Of a stretch of DNA of 64,000 nt, positions 25,201 through 40,200 are shown one piece after another. The position numbers and the translations under genes were made by a program. Source of the DNA: Valencia hispanica (lineage: Eukaryota > Chordata > Actinopteri > Cyprinodontiformes > Valenciidae); assembly GCA_963556495.2 (NCBI GenBank), contig OY747722.1:24440501-24504500 (forward strand). Reading direction: 5' to 3'. Position 1 is the stretch's first letter; each line of letters begins with the position of its first letter. A model generated the notes under the pieces. It did no database searches, was not told the DNA's origin, and worked only from the letters and a program-made list of their open reading frames with translations.

Positions 25201-28200
25201 TTACAAGCTCAATTACTGCTCTATGTAGAAGTTAGAAAGTAGAAAGGTACTCTGAGTGGATAGGAATTGTGGGAATTACTGCCCCCTACAGGTTTGGCAT
25301 GTCTATGAATGTGCTTAACCACACACTTATGCGGTTAGGTGTGGACGGAGATTTTTTTTTAAACGAGGTGGTGAGAATATGCGTTGCAACTGTGGACTCA
25401 AACCAGAGCAGGTAGCCTGACTAATTAACCAGCTAATATTAGCTTGTTATATTTGTGTTTCTCAAACAAAACAGCAAAGATATTCTGTACAATAAGATCT
25501 TTTAAATTACTAAACTGAACTAGTGTTTTTAAAATGGGTTTAAATCAAAATGAAAATTACAGATGATATAACTATAAAGATTGATGTGATATTTCATCAG
25601 TATTCAGAATAAGTGTTACTTTTCTAATCTAAATTAAAGAAATTTAATCATGTTAGACTATTTTTGAGATACCACACTGTTTTCAACTCACACATGCTCA
25701 TTTTAGACTTTCAGTCAGCTGGTGACCGTTGTCCCATTCTAACTTTTTTTTTTTTTACCCTGAATGTTTCCATAACAATTTGCAAACAGGACCTAAAAGG
25801 ATTCAGATAAGTAACCAACTGGTTGCAGCTGCCACTCACAGGCAGGGTAGAGTTGGGTTACACAACTACTGTATGCATGCATTTGTTTGTGTGCAATGAA
25901 TGAAGTAGATCTCTATTCATTCAAGGCCCTAAGGTAATATTTAAAGAATGTCAACGGGATGAGGAAAAAAAAATAAGAAAAAAAAAAATAGGGAAGTGTG
26001 TGCCTCACCCATCATGAAACCCATCAGCTTGTATGGGAGGACGCAGGAAACGATGAAAGCAACCCACAGGCAGATGTAAAGTTTTCGGGTGCTATCAGGC
26101 TGCACCCACATAAACAGACTGAAACACACACAGGCAAGAGACCAACAGAAAATAAGTCAGGGTTCTACTGTATGCAGAGCAGCATGTGATTTTAGATGGA
26201 AGACCTACTTCTTTATCTTCTCTAGAACATCCGCCATCTTACCAAAAATGTTCTGTGGACAGAAAACACCATAAACTGTCAATTATCTCTCATTTTAAAA
26301 AACAGATTTGCTCAGCCATAAGAAAGAATCTATTACCTGAGCTTTTTGTGCAACATCAAGTACAAGCTGAAACTTTTCAGATACAGTCAGGTCTTCCTTT
26401 GGGGGCTCCTACAAAATATAAAGTTAATATAGTAAGTTAAACCATACTTTGATCCCTGAAGGAAGATACATTTTAATCTGATCTATAAATCTGGGAAGTT
26501 CTCCTACCATTGGTTCTGACACTTCAGGCACAATGCTCCACTGAATCCTCCACCCTCTGGCAGAAACAAAAAAAAAACAACATTTATGTAATTTAATCTA
26601 AAGATCTGGTTCGAATTTGACTAACTAGTTAGATACCCTACCCTTTGCAGTTGTGAGTAATACTACCCCAATGGCTATGTTATCTGTTATTAACATATCT
26701 ACTTTAATGAACAAAATAAAAGAGAAAAACTTTTTTTCTTTTACCTGGCAATGAGGTAATTCAAAGACAAGCGCAGGATGGCCAGGAAGAGGAACATGGG
26801 AATGGCCCAACCATGCCAAGCAGCATTCATGTAAATCTGGGGAGAAAAGGAAGCTTTATTATCCACAATTAAAACAGCTACTTTTAGCTCTGACCTACAT
26901 AATAAAGTTGAAAACTACCTGAACACACTGAAGTATTAGAGGTTTTATTTTGTGCCAGATCAGAAATAAAACTTCAATGGGACAATCCAACAAAAAGTAG
27001 TGCAATTGTGGAAGGATATCTATCTTTGAATAAAAATGTAAAATATGTTTCATGCATTTTATTTAACCCTCTTTGGTTTGATACCCTTGAATAAAATCCA
27101 ACAAATTGGCTTCAGAAGTTAATCAGTAAAAGGAGACGGTGCTTAGGTTGACTTGTTTGACAGAAATTAATAGGGGCGTATCTTCATACAGATGATGGTT
27201 TTCTTGTTTTTTTTTTTTTTAAAGGTTTTGTGGTCACAGTGGCCTTTTATTGACAGTGGATAGGTTACAGAAAGGGGAGAGAAGTGGGAGGAGAGACACT
27301 CGGCAAATGTCCACAGGCTGGAGTTGAACCCGGGACGACCGCATAAAGGGCTAAGGCCTCTGAACATGGGGCGCCCATCTCAAACCACTGCGCCACGCGA
27401 TGCCCCACAGATAATGTTTTAACCACTGCCCAAATGAGGTACTGCAGCTTTCCACAATGCAAATATGTGGAAGGTGGTGGTCTAGTTTTAGTATTAAACT
27501 TAAGTTTTAATTTTTCTCTTTTAATGTTCATACTGTTTTGGGGGTGAGGAGCTATATGTTTATAGCCTATAGGTATACATTATGGGTCAAATGTGACAGA
27601 AAACTAACACAGCACATCACCCTGAACACACCATACCCATAGTGAAACATGGTGGTGGCAGCATCACGCTGTGGGGATGCATTTCGTCAGCTGGGTCAGT
27701 ATACAAAACTAACCATATAGCCAGAGCTGAAGGTAAGTATATCTAAACATTAGAACGACCTAGTCAAAGTCGAGACCTAAATCCAGTTGACAGTCTTTGA
27801 AAAGAATAGCTTCATCTAAACTGAGCCCGAACGTTTTTGAAAAGTCATAATAAACAGTTGGTTCTTAATTAAACACTACAAGTGACGGTTCTAACGTGAT
27901 AAAACGTGGAAGAACTCGGACAGTTATAAATCCTTTTCCAAGGCACCATACATGGCCACAGATCTACTGACTTAAGAAGATTTGGCACAACTTTGGACAA
28001 TAGTGAAGATCTAATTAGACCGCAGCAGTCTTAGGCAGAGTCACTGAAACCCATACACTGAAGTCAGTCCCATTCATTTCGTTCCCTCCTCATGAGTGGA
28101 CGCTAACCAATATTAGTGTGAATGTTTCTCTCTATTTAAAACCCAAAAAATTGGTGATAGTTGATTTTAGCAAGCAGAAACGGACATGCAGAGGCAAGTG

Positions 28201-31200
28201 TACACTCACAATGAAGGCAATAGCTGAGGTGTAGACAGAGTGCCAGTTAGATAAGGCGGAGAGGTTCCTTAGGAAGTTGGTGACAGGTCTGGCTCCTCGT
28301 TCTAAAAGAAGATTTGAAAGAAATGTATGAATTGCTTTATGCTATAACTTATTCATAGACGTTTATATAGTCTGTCATTACACCAGGAGACTGTTTCTGG
28401 GTTTGGAACAGACTAAAAGTCCAATTGAACGATTTAAAATAGTGTTTTGTGGTGACAAACATTACATCACCAGCTGTTTTTAGGGTGTGCGGGGGTTAGT
28501 TTGTACTCACTGAGTCGCCTCATGTTTTCTGTCAACCTGAAATGAGAAAAATCAGAGCGAGATTAGGAAATTGCACAAAAAGGGAAAATTTTACTTTTTG
28601 ATAAAAAGGAGGATTTCACGCTGTAGCCTTCAATCTGCTATGACTCACTCCTTTATAGAGGAGATAGAGAAGCTTCCAAAGTCCGGTGTGGAAAATAAAA
28701 GTAGTTCTAAAGACGGCGCTTAGCTGCTACGACAACAATATTAATAAGCATTTTTAATATAAAAAAGTCAGTTTAACAAGTATTAACTGAATCTAAAAGA
28801 GCTGGACCTTGATGACCCTGCGGTCTTCCCTGCTGTCCCTCTCTGCACCCAACATGTCCCTGAACAATGGCAGAATCGATACCAGAGAACCGTTTCTGTT
28901 TGAGGAGAAACCTGACCTACCTTTTAGCACTTAGCGGCTCCTCTGTCTCCACAGTGCTCTCCTCTGGCTGGAAGCGGAAGTCTTCGATGTAAACCCCGAA
29001 CCGCTCGTAGAGCCACTTCTGCAGCCGCGAACTCCACACCTCTTTCTGCTGTTTCTCTGCTAAACACAGCAGATGAAACAGGTCAACATCAGACAGATCA
29101 GGGACTAAGTTGTGGATGTGGTTAAAGCAGGTTTAGGTTATAAAACATCCCAAGTATAAAACATCTCAGGCGTCCTTAAGGTTGTGGGAGTATTATCGGT
29201 GCTTTTCTTCAGCGGGAACATGAAAATCTGACCAAAGCAAACGGGTTGCAGGGAATTTTAGTTACAGGTATCAGAGGGCCAAATAAAAATACACACCAAA
29301 CCTTTTCAACTTTCATTTGGAAATACTTTTCCAACATTTCCATCTCCTTCACAACCAACTACAATGCATTGGTCTATTGCAACCCAATAAAATACATTAA
29401 AGTTAGTGTCTGTAGAGAAACTAATTAGGAGTGAACTTAAATTTGATAGACTAGCAGAAACAAGCTGATGTGGCAACTGGTTTATTTAAAACAGCCATAA
29501 AGGAAACCACAACAGAACAGTGTTTAAAATTAAAGCCAGTTGTCTACCGTTGGTGGAAAAGTCTGAGTATGACTACTTAGCGACAGCTAGGTTCACAACT
29601 GGAGACAATTGGTCAAATAAAAACAATGCCAAGACCAGTGGGGAAAACAAGGAAAACATTTTCCCCACCAAAAAACAAGAAAAGCTTTTACTACTACCGG
29701 TCGGTCTTTGGCAGCATCCACACGAACCTCTTTAGGAGCAGACATTGCTAACAGTCATCAGAACAAAAACAGGCAGTACAGCGAGCCGATTGGTCGAAAC
29801 CTCTGTGCCTTGGCTGCAAACTCACAGCCAAACTCTTTCTTTTACCAAACACCAAGGCGACAAAATGCTTTTCAGCAAAAAAATTTATAACACTACTGAT
29901 ATTATTATTGAAATATAATACTTCAAAGTATTGTTTATTAATTCAAACATTTTAGCGGATTTTCAATATGATGTTCAATTATTAATAAAAAACAATAAGA
30001 ACAAGAACAATAATAATAGCATACAACAAATCATTCCTTATTCTCCTGATTCTTGTGCAAACACTCCTTCACACACCTCTAATCTAAGGTAAGACTCATC
30101 TGACCTACATGAAGTGATCCACAATCATAACCTATTTTTCTAAATTAGCTTCTCTCCCCACCACCACCAACCGCACTCTGGCGTCTTCCTTTTGTAAAAG
30201 CCAGCCCTAACCGCCCGCCCGCCCCCGCGAATGCACACACACAGAGAGGAGTCACTCTGTCATTGGAAGTCAAAGTTTGACAAACACCCTGGACTGCTGC
30301 ACTGAGGTCCTTCATCATTTCAAACAAACATTGTCACAACAGAACAACAAAGTTCACACACATTAACGTTTACATAGTTGCTCATTTGCCTTAACTGCAC
30401 AGAGGAAACCATCATGCCAGTGTGTATTGCAGCTGTCACGCACACCGTCTTGTAGTCGACAACAGCCTACAAACACTTCCGGCCCACACAGTTTCAGTTG
30501 CATGCTTCTCTACAGCACATCCTAAAGCCCCGCCTCCAATGCGCAAAGAAACTTCTTTTTGATTTAGGTTACCAAAGCCCAGCTCTCTCACTTACTTCCC
30601 ATCTGTCCCTCTGAGACTTACCTGTGCCATTGTTGGACGGTGACTGCTGTTTTCGGGGAGGCTGGGGTGGAGAGTCCTCCAATCTGCAGGTAGCGAAAGA
30701 GAGAAAGAAAACGCAGATGATTTGCAACGTCTCATTTTTAGTCACAAAGTCTGGTGTCACATGAGAAATGTCTCAGAAAGCGCTTCGCTCTATAAACAAC
30801 ACCTGCCATGACAGATAGAGAGATGGATACAGGCAGATTGATTAGCCACAATCTGTCCGAGTTAAGACAACAGTCTACCAGCAGGTGCTTGACAAAATGA
30901 GCAATGCCATGAAGAAAAAAAATAATAGTGGAACCCAAAAATCAATACAATGGATTCTCCTCTAAATCTTCCCATGTGTAGATTCAGCTGTCAGTATGAC
31001 TATGCAAAGCACACTAGAAATATGACATGAATCATCAGCTAAAATACCAGGAATGGTAAAATGAATGAAGCAAAGTTGGGGACACATTGAGAAATCAGTG
31101 GATGGCAGGAATAAGCTGTTTTCTAGCTTAGCCGACTGGAAACATTTAGAAAGAAAAAAGTCCTTTTTTGAGCGGTCGACTGACTATACAGCAGGGTTAC

Positions 31201-34200
31201 AAGGTCAGGTCACACTGCAAAAAAGGAAAAAACTTTGGTGTAGATGTGGTTGCTAAGGGAAGAAGACTCAAAGTTGGCCATGTTCAGTATCAATCAGGTG
31301 TTTAAAATTTACACTAGAGGAAGAACAAAAGATGAAGAAAGCTTTAAAAAACAATTTTCAATGTAGGCACGTTAATTGTTCATTTAACTCCTTTGTGATT
31401 TTATATTTCTGCGCTTTTGGTCGTTGGTATCTGAATTTTTTTAGCTCTATTTTTGTTTGGCACAGAAGCAAATTGACCCAGAGTCAACTTAACAGAAAAT
31501 GTTGCAGTAAATTTGCTCCATTTCATTCTTTGAGCTTTGAACCATTCTTATAGGACAAGGTGGATATGGAAATGTTAGCAGCCTGTCAGGGACAAAGCTC
31601 TCAAACTGTGGTTCTCCACCAGTGGTACCTCTTTGAGCTAATGGAAATTTTAGTAAAGCCAAAAGAAGTTGGCCGGAGAACTCTTCCAGAACTCCCAGTA
31701 TGAACTGAAACAATGGCAGTAAACCAGAAACAAGTGCTGATCTATAGTTGTGCTGTTAAGTCAGAACTTTCCAAATAGGAAGTGTGCTCTGTGATCATCC
31801 AGTTGCTACTAGCAACAGAAGTTAAACGTTTTGCAGTTCTCAATTTTTTCGAGGACCGTGTGAAAAATTTGAGACCCAAATCTCCAAAAGACAAACGGTT
31901 TCTGACTTGTGCCTTTAAAACCTTCTACATGCAAGGCAGCTATATTGGATTTTGAGGTCAGGATTGCCCAGGAGCCTCTAAGAGTTCCACTTGGGATTGT
32001 GCTTCATTCTGTCAAGTTTTTTATTTATTTGAAAGTTGGCAATTGGACATTCACATCTGCCCCCAACATACATAATTAATAGCCACTTACCACTGATGAG
32101 TGAGTGAGAGGCTAAAAAACAATTGAATGCTGCTAATCATAGTGTTTAAACAGAAATCAAACTTAACAGGTCAAGTTTACTCTGATTACTACATCTCTAA
32201 TGTAAATACGAAACAAAAAAGGTCAAGGACTAGACTTAACACTTCTAGTCTTAACAGTGACATATATCCTGTGTGATAACTACTAAATTTAATATTAAAA
32301 AAATGTTAACTTAAAGCAACTCTGTCACATTTAAAGCCATTCTTTGCTTTGGCAAGCCAGAGGAACATATTATCAGTAAAAAGCTGCTCCACTGAGCCTC
32401 ACAGGAGGTCGTTTATAATGCTGGCCAACTATGGACGCATTATAATTCCTATTTAGTAGGAATTAAAATCTTGTTTTTTTTTAACCCCCTTTCTTTTTGC
32501 TTTAGTTTCCCAGCAGAGTCCTGCCAAGGAAAACAAAGCTCTCTGTTCAGGACACGATACACAGCTTCTTCCAAACTCCTGCGGTGCCTCACACATTCCT
32601 GAGGCCATGTTGCTGTACTGATAATCGCTTGGAGATCTCAAGTGGAATTTTTCTACTAGCGGTCAGTAGGGGCATCACCTGACTACACACACCAGACAGG
32701 CAGAGTCCTGCACGCACACGCCAGCTGACACCAGCATAGCCGCGGGGTCACACAGAGTGATTGGCGTCTTGAATTGGCGGGTGACTCGTTCCCGTTTTTT
32801 TCCATCTCCTTCAAAGCACACACACACGCGCGCACACACACGCACACACACACCTCCTTGAGGAATTTCCCGCCTACCAAGCTGCTGATGCTTCTATTTA
32901 TAACAGGAAACCTTGGCCAGCACTAATAAACAGACACCCTTGACCTATGGTGAACTCTGCTGAGCTGAAACGTTACAAAGTGCACTGAACCTTTTCCTTA
33001 TTGTCATCTTCCAACGTCTCCGGCTCCTCATTTCATACATCCGACGAGTCCTTCAAGCTTACCTCGTTCTGAGGACCTCGTTCATCTTCTGCTCCAGATC
33101 CAGCCTTTTACTCCGCTCTCTTTCCAGCTCCTGCCGCAGGGAGTCCACATTGGTCTCTTCTCGTAACTTCCTCAGCTCCTCCTCTAAAAAACAAAAAGGA
33201 CAGAAATCCTGGGGATCAGCTTCCAGCATTGGGTTAATAAAACAACAAACCAGCCCCAAAGAGCTGTAGACACAATCCGAGCCGAACTTTAAACTGATTT
33301 TAAAACAGTTTTGAAGACGTACAAGACTTTCAATTCCTCATTCAGTTTCACATGGTCAAACAAAAAGAGCTTTTGCTTTAAAAAGTGGAGTCAGAGTCTA
33401 CTTACATCCTTCACCCGTCTCACATATACACAACTTGCTCCCCTCGGTGAGCTGGTTTCAGGTATCAGGACTTTCTGAGCCTCGACTGCAGCATCAGCAG
33501 TGTTTCCTCTCACACCATTGTCCCCGGGACATGAATATTGGAGGAGGGAAGAGGCCAATAAAGGTGTGCTAGCGTACACAAGCTTCAGGGCTTGCATGCT
33601 TTTCAGGAACACAAGTTAAATCCTCAAAATGAAAAGAAATAATCCACTTCTTTTGGTTTATTCAACATGGACCCTCAGGGTGCTGAAGAAGGTATGGGAA
33701 AGGGCCACGGTAGAGAAATAAGTCCCTAATTGCGGCCTGTGCTCCACATTTATCCCACATGTGCAGAGTGTTTTAATTCAAGAATTTGGACTAAATTGAA
33801 CTGATTGAAACTGGCTTCACTCTGGTTAGCTTTGCTCGACATCAACATTTATTTACTCTGGAAAATGTAATTCAGCAGAAACAGGCATGCCAGTCCATCT
33901 CCAGTATTCCCCTTCACCTCATCTAACGCAATAAATAAATGATTCTAAACATGCATTGAACAACTCAGCACATCGGTAAACAGTCACCTCCTCGCTCAGT
34001 GTATGGTACGGCGTTTACAGTATAAGCTAGCCGCTGGTCAAAGGTTGGAAAGGGGAGTAAGCAGCTTAACTCTTGCCTGACGGCTCTACGCCAGAAGTTC
34101 CACAGCTGAATATAAACCTGTTAAACTACAGACAGCAGCTGAGAAGCATTGTGGTAGGTGTAGGCACTTTATGCAACGGAACACAAAGCAGAACAGGGAT

Positions 34201-37200
34201 GTTTTACCCAAAAATGGCCAGGAAACTAAAGGACGACCAGATATCTCGTCTTTATGCACCATTATGTGTCTTCTGTCGACTCGGTGAAGTCTGGCTTTCC
34301 TTACACTTTCGCTTTTTAATTTGTTAGGGTTATGTTTTTGTAGTTGAACTTTTGCACAGGAATTCATCTTTTAATCTACAAGAAAATAAAAATAAAAATG
34401 ACTCGTCCCAGAAGTCCATCCAGGACACCACTGTGGAAATAGGGCATCCAATGCGTGATACCACACCATGACACAATATGCTATGTGTGTCAGACAAAAA
34501 GAGCTAGAGTACAGTCATGTCCCCCTATTCCAGAGTGGCTCTCTGCATTAGAAGCCAGATGAATAATTCTGTCAATATGCCTGCCTGTTCTGCTTCTAAA
34601 ATAGGACTGCTAACTTCTAGAGAAAATCCTCTAACTTAAAAGTACCACAGGGTAAAATGAAGGCCAGGAACTAAAGCAGTTATCTGCAACACACAATAAG
34701 GATTAGCTAAATGTCAAGCCAAGAGATGTCACTTTAAATCACTGTGACCTTCTCCAATGTGAGCTCTTCTAGGAAAAAAAAAAAATGTAACTACATCTAC
34801 AAAAATTGAAACATGAGTTTTAAACAGGTACTGGGAAGCAGAAGAGGAGAACATCTGGAGCAGATAGAAAATCATCATTAATCATTGCCTCGTTCCAGTC
34901 ATAGTTGAAGCTAAAGCATCAGCACATTTCTGTTATAAAAGAGGTTTTACAAAAAGTTTCCAAACCACTTCAGATCCATGTCATACTAGCCCGACGGTTT
35001 AAAATCCTCTTAATTAGAAACCAGGGAGTGCTCTGCAGGCTGTGTGGAGCTTTGAACAGTGCTGGATCGCCCCATCACCCACCATTAGCTGTGCACTGCT
35101 GGTCAACTGGCTGAACAGAAGCCATTGCAAATGATAATTACTTTGGTAGCAGACTAATATATCACTCATTAAAGCATTCTTTAAAACACTTTTTTGAGCA
35201 ACCACCTTAGATCAAGTCAAGCATGGAAGATGTATAAAGTCTGAGTTAAGGTGGATTATTATAACATGGATGGATAATTTGTTTTCTCAAACAGAATTAA
35301 AGTTTACACAAATCAAAACCAGTGTTTTTCACAATAAAATGAATTAAAGTTAGTCTTGAATTGTTGAATCAGATGGCACCTCTGGTGTTGTCATCTACTC
35401 TTATTTATTGTTGCTTACAACCACAAGGAGAATTTTAGTTGATGACGAAACTTATGAAAATGGACAGAAGTTGGACAATTAGACAATACTGTCCCCACAT
35501 CTTCCTGTAGTGCATTGTAGGTATAAAAATAATGCTGATGTGGTTCCATGTGAACCACCACCAACAAAAACCATTTTGTTTTGTTTTTGGAGCTCATGCC
35601 GTTGATTACGTCATCTAAAGCCTGCCGCACATGGGAGCTATCTGCTGAGCAAAAAGTCATTCGAGGCAGTTTGCTCAGCAGATAGCTCGGCGTGTGCGCT
35701 CTACTTGAGGTGAATGCAAATATTCAAGCGACCAATCAAAACCCATCCTCCGCTCACATGAATCCAAGATGGCAGCCCAAAGAGAAGATTACATTTTAGA
35801 AGATAAACTCGTGGGTACTTGACCGTAACTCATATTTTCCTAACCTTCAAATGGTGGCGGGGGCAACCCCTCAAACTAAATGAGAAGCAGCATCTCCTCC
35901 AAATCCATCTCTGTCTCCGTTTCATTCATTGTTTTCACTGAAAACAGGGGGCTGCCATCTTGGAATCATGTGAGCGGAGGATGCGTTTTGATTGGTCGCT
36001 TGAATATTTGCCCTCAGCACTCAGCTCAAGTAGAGCGCACACGGTGAGATTTCGCCTCGCAAGGCGAAAAATATCAAACCTGTTTGATTTTTACCTCAAC
36101 GCCTCATGAGGCAGAAAACTCACCGAAAATTAACTGCACACGGCGAGCTATCTGCTGAGAAAACGGCCTCAAATGACTTTTTGCTCAGCAGATAGCTCTC
36201 ATGTGCGGCAGGCTTAAAGCTGGGTAGAATTCCAAACTGGATTAAACGATTATCAAAACCAACACGTGAAATCACTGTAACACACCATTCAAGCTTTAGC
36301 ACAAATAAACTGAAGCTCACAAACTTACTGAGGTTGAGGTTACTTTTATGGCTTTTGATCCTATCCACAGTCCCACTGTAGAGCAGCTCAAAGCTGTCAA
36401 ACGTGCAGTCCTCCAACTTGCACATGCCCTTACGTCTTTGTAGCTGTCCACTTCCTGGGACGCTTCCACATGAACGGGACGGCAGGGTGGCTGCCTTGGA
36501 TTTGTCCTGGAATCGAGCCACGCTTCACACCGTTTGGCCTCCTCTGCTACAAAAACACTTCAAAGACCCTCCAACCTCCAAGCTACGGTACGTGCTGTGT
36601 ATATGTTTCATCCAGAAATGAGGCGGGGAGCTGAAGGGGAGGATCCTGTAGGAGAATCTATCAGTCGCCACAAAGCGGGCATGCACTCGGTGATGGTCGG
36701 CGGTTGGAGGTGGCTTGCTGCTGGAAACAGGAGGGGGGCAGCGGCGGTAGGGAGGGGTGGGGCTTTGCTGGGTGTCTGGTACACTAAGAGGGCTTGGAAT
36801 CACATTTCCAAACACAATGGGGTTGTAAAGCTTTGTACAAAATATGACTTAAATATATTTTTCAGCAGCATTGAGCTGTTTTCAGTGTTCCCTTTTACTG
36901 TAAATACTGCACAAGTATTATCCAAGTATCCAAACGTTTAAAGACCTGAAAGGGAAAGTACAGCACCGCTTTCTCTAAACCAAACCAGAGACAATGTCTC
37001 CTTTCATTAAAAGGATGGGGGGGGGGGGGGGGTGTAGGGAGACAGAGAGAGAAAATCAGCTGCTTCACACTGGCCTCTCATTGTTCACTTGCACAACAAT
37101 GTTTGCCAAATCACTAGTTGACTTGGATAGAACAAGGGTTAGGGCCTCAGGCCAATCTGCAGTTCAGCAGACCGACCAATGAAAAGACGAGGATGGGGAT

Positions 37201-40200
37201 GGAGGGAAGGGAGGGAGGGAGGTGCAAAGAAAACAACTCAAACACAGGTTAGTGAAAAGTTAGAGATAAGTTGAAAAGTAGTTTCTTTGCTCTGCCCACT
37301 GTTTAAAAAGCTTACAGTGATGCATTATCAGCTAGAGGGGCTCAAGTTAAGTTCATTCAATATTTGGAGGATGGAAATGAAAGTTTTCCTGTCAGGTAAA
37401 TGACATTACACGTTTTACTCAGTAAAATTTATCAGCCAGAGGAAATAATATCTGTGTATATCTAGACAGTTATTTCCATACGCAAATGATCAAATTTTAC
37501 TTTTATAGTTTAATACATGCATAGAACAAGAAGCCATTTATATTCTGTATATATATTTAGACCAAGGGGCAAACTCTGCCGGCCAAATGTGAAGCCAACA
37601 ACAGTCACAAAAATTGCTGTTCCCCTTTTGTCCACTAGGGGCGGGCTGCAGAAAGGAGCAAGTTCCTATTGAATCCCATGTTAAAAATGTCAACTCCACT
37701 TTGTTTAATCGACGTTTAGAGACCGGTACAAAAAACATTTTAAGGTTTTATAGGTCAGGGTTACAGTCAAGAAAACTCTGAGGGGGGTGAATTATTTTAT
37801 AACTTATCTGTTTAGAAGCTTGAAATTATGAATAAGGGGCGTGTCCTTTTGATTGACCAGTCTCAGATGAGCCGCCAGCACTGGTGGCTAGCGGCTTGCC
37901 CCCCGCTAGCTCCAGGGAAGGCTGATTTAATATCTTTTATTTACAGCCTAGAAGACCGAGGGGTAGCCTCCGTTAGCTCCGTGTTAGCTCGTGGCTACAT
38001 CAGCTCAGAGTTTGATGGGTGTCAATAATCCAACCCCACTCTCAGCTCCACCTCTGCCCATTTTTGTATTTTTCGGGAGTGACGAGACACGTGACGGAGC
38101 CAAGATGGCGGTGGTGGGAACCGCCCACTGGGCTTCAACTCAACTCTTCAGAAACCTACAGGTGAAGTCACAGAGGCTCTGTTTATTTGATATACAGTCT
38201 ATGATTTAGACTCTACTCACTCAATAATTCCTCAGTTCTTCTTGTCCTATGCAGACTACAAGCATAACTCATTACTGGAGCAACCAAAGTAATCTATTTG
38301 ACAATGGGTACAAAAGTAGGAAAGTGTCAATATGGTAACACAGGATTGTCACCAATATGACTATTTAAACAAGAATAAGTTAAACTAATTGTGCATAAAG
38401 ACAAACTCATCGAATATTTAAATCTGATTTAGATTATATGATTTGATTCCAATAATCAGAAATTTGACTTTTAATGTTACTGAACTACATTTATCAAGTG
38501 TCATTTGAAATAGTTTCACATGCTACCACATAACTGTTGGTAGATACGAATAACTTTGAATGTTGTTTAGAGGTTCACTAAAAATAAAAAGGTCAGACTT
38601 GCTAGCAACAGTTTGTTTCTCCTTCAGACTGAAAGAGTAGGAGAAGAAATGTATAGATTAACATGGGATAAAGATCAAGAGATCAGAGGGGTTTGATACA
38701 TCAGAGTACCACAAAGAAAAAATGGCAAATTTTAATACATTTCTGATTGAACAAAGTTTTATTATTGCTTCAATAAACAAATTAAGAGAAATAAAACTGT
38801 TGACGACCAACCCGACAATCCTGATAAGCGCACCTTTAATGCTTTTCCAAGTATTTCCAGTTTATTTTCAGTAATCTCCATATCCAGTAATCCAGTTTGA
38901 GCTAAGGCTAAACAAAGAAATATCTTATGTTCTTTAATCGCATCTGAAATTCCTCTGCCTCTCACCGGCTTCCTCCCACTCAGACACAGCTATCCTTGAA
39001 TGACCTAAATTTCACAATCTCCCTCTTCAGTTTAAGAGGGCTACGCCGTCAACCTCCCATACGTCATATTTTAGTCTCAGGAATGACAGACACTCCTCCG
39101 ATTGATTTGGGAAGGACAGGAAGTGGAGTTGGTATAGCCAAGATTCCCCATCAGCGCTGGAGGAGAAACAGGAGCTTTTTAAGCTAATGTGGTGTCAGCA
39201 GGCAGGATCAAATCTGCCTGTTTGCGAACAATAATCATATCACACATTTTATTACATATGGGGCTGCAGTTACCCCTGCAGGTCCTGTGTGATGTTTGAA
39301 ATGGAATGGTGTGTCAGGCTTCAGAGATTAGTTCGAGGCGGCTGAATATTTGAACACTTTCCAGATTTTTATTTGAGATGCATGTTGAAAAAGGACAGTG
39401 TTTTCCCTCCACTTCAAGATTGAACTACACAGCTGCATGTTACGGCTTAAAATATATCCAATAACTATTTACCGTAAGCCCCTTTCTGGTTCAGAATGCT
39501 TTACAGTAGATTGATACCTACAGGCATGTATGCATCGATAAAGGTCTATAAATTCCTGAGTATTTCTGAACGGCTCCAGCTGACAGCTGAAAAATATGCA
39601 CCATTGAAGAACGTTGCGTTTTCTCATTAGTTGCCCGGTCTTCACTCTTAAGACTCAAACACACATAATTTATCAGGAGCTGTATTGATCTCTTCTGCAA
39701 CACCTCTATAAATTTGTAATGCAGAATGCTTCCTAGTCCCACAGTAGCTGTCCAATATGCTGTGTCATGTTTACAGTTACCCAATTTTCAAACAAGCAAC
39801 CTGTTTAAATGCAAGGCAAAGAATGGAGCAGTCGAGCTGCAATACGTTTTAAATCAAGTCTTCATTAAGACACGTGGTGTTTTGCCTTACTGCGACAGAA
39901 CAGAACTACGAGTTATGAGATAATATAGAAATCCATTAATAAAATGTTGCTTGTCTAAATCCAAACAGACTTAAGAGGTCTCAACCTGAAGGAAAAGTCA
40001 AGAAAACACCCACCTGGATACACTGTACGCACAGTCATGAATAGATCAGTGATGAATAACACTTCTTGATGTATTGGACATGATATACACTAACTGCTGG
40101 TGTCGTTTAGTGAGTACTAAATAGCACAGAAAAAGCACCGTATTACAGAGCCAACTCATCTCTAATTCCATTAGCCTTCAGCTGGGCTGCTGCAGAGCAG

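Noticed and set aside
36534..36941. 135-codon plus frame near the alternative exon
   Set aside because: Antisense to the candidate exon's upstream region, no family resemblance, G-rich composition.
37535..38205. GC-rich AAGATGGCGG stretch as a gene promoter
   Set aside because: The motif is part of a repeat family common in fish, so it is better explained as a MITE.
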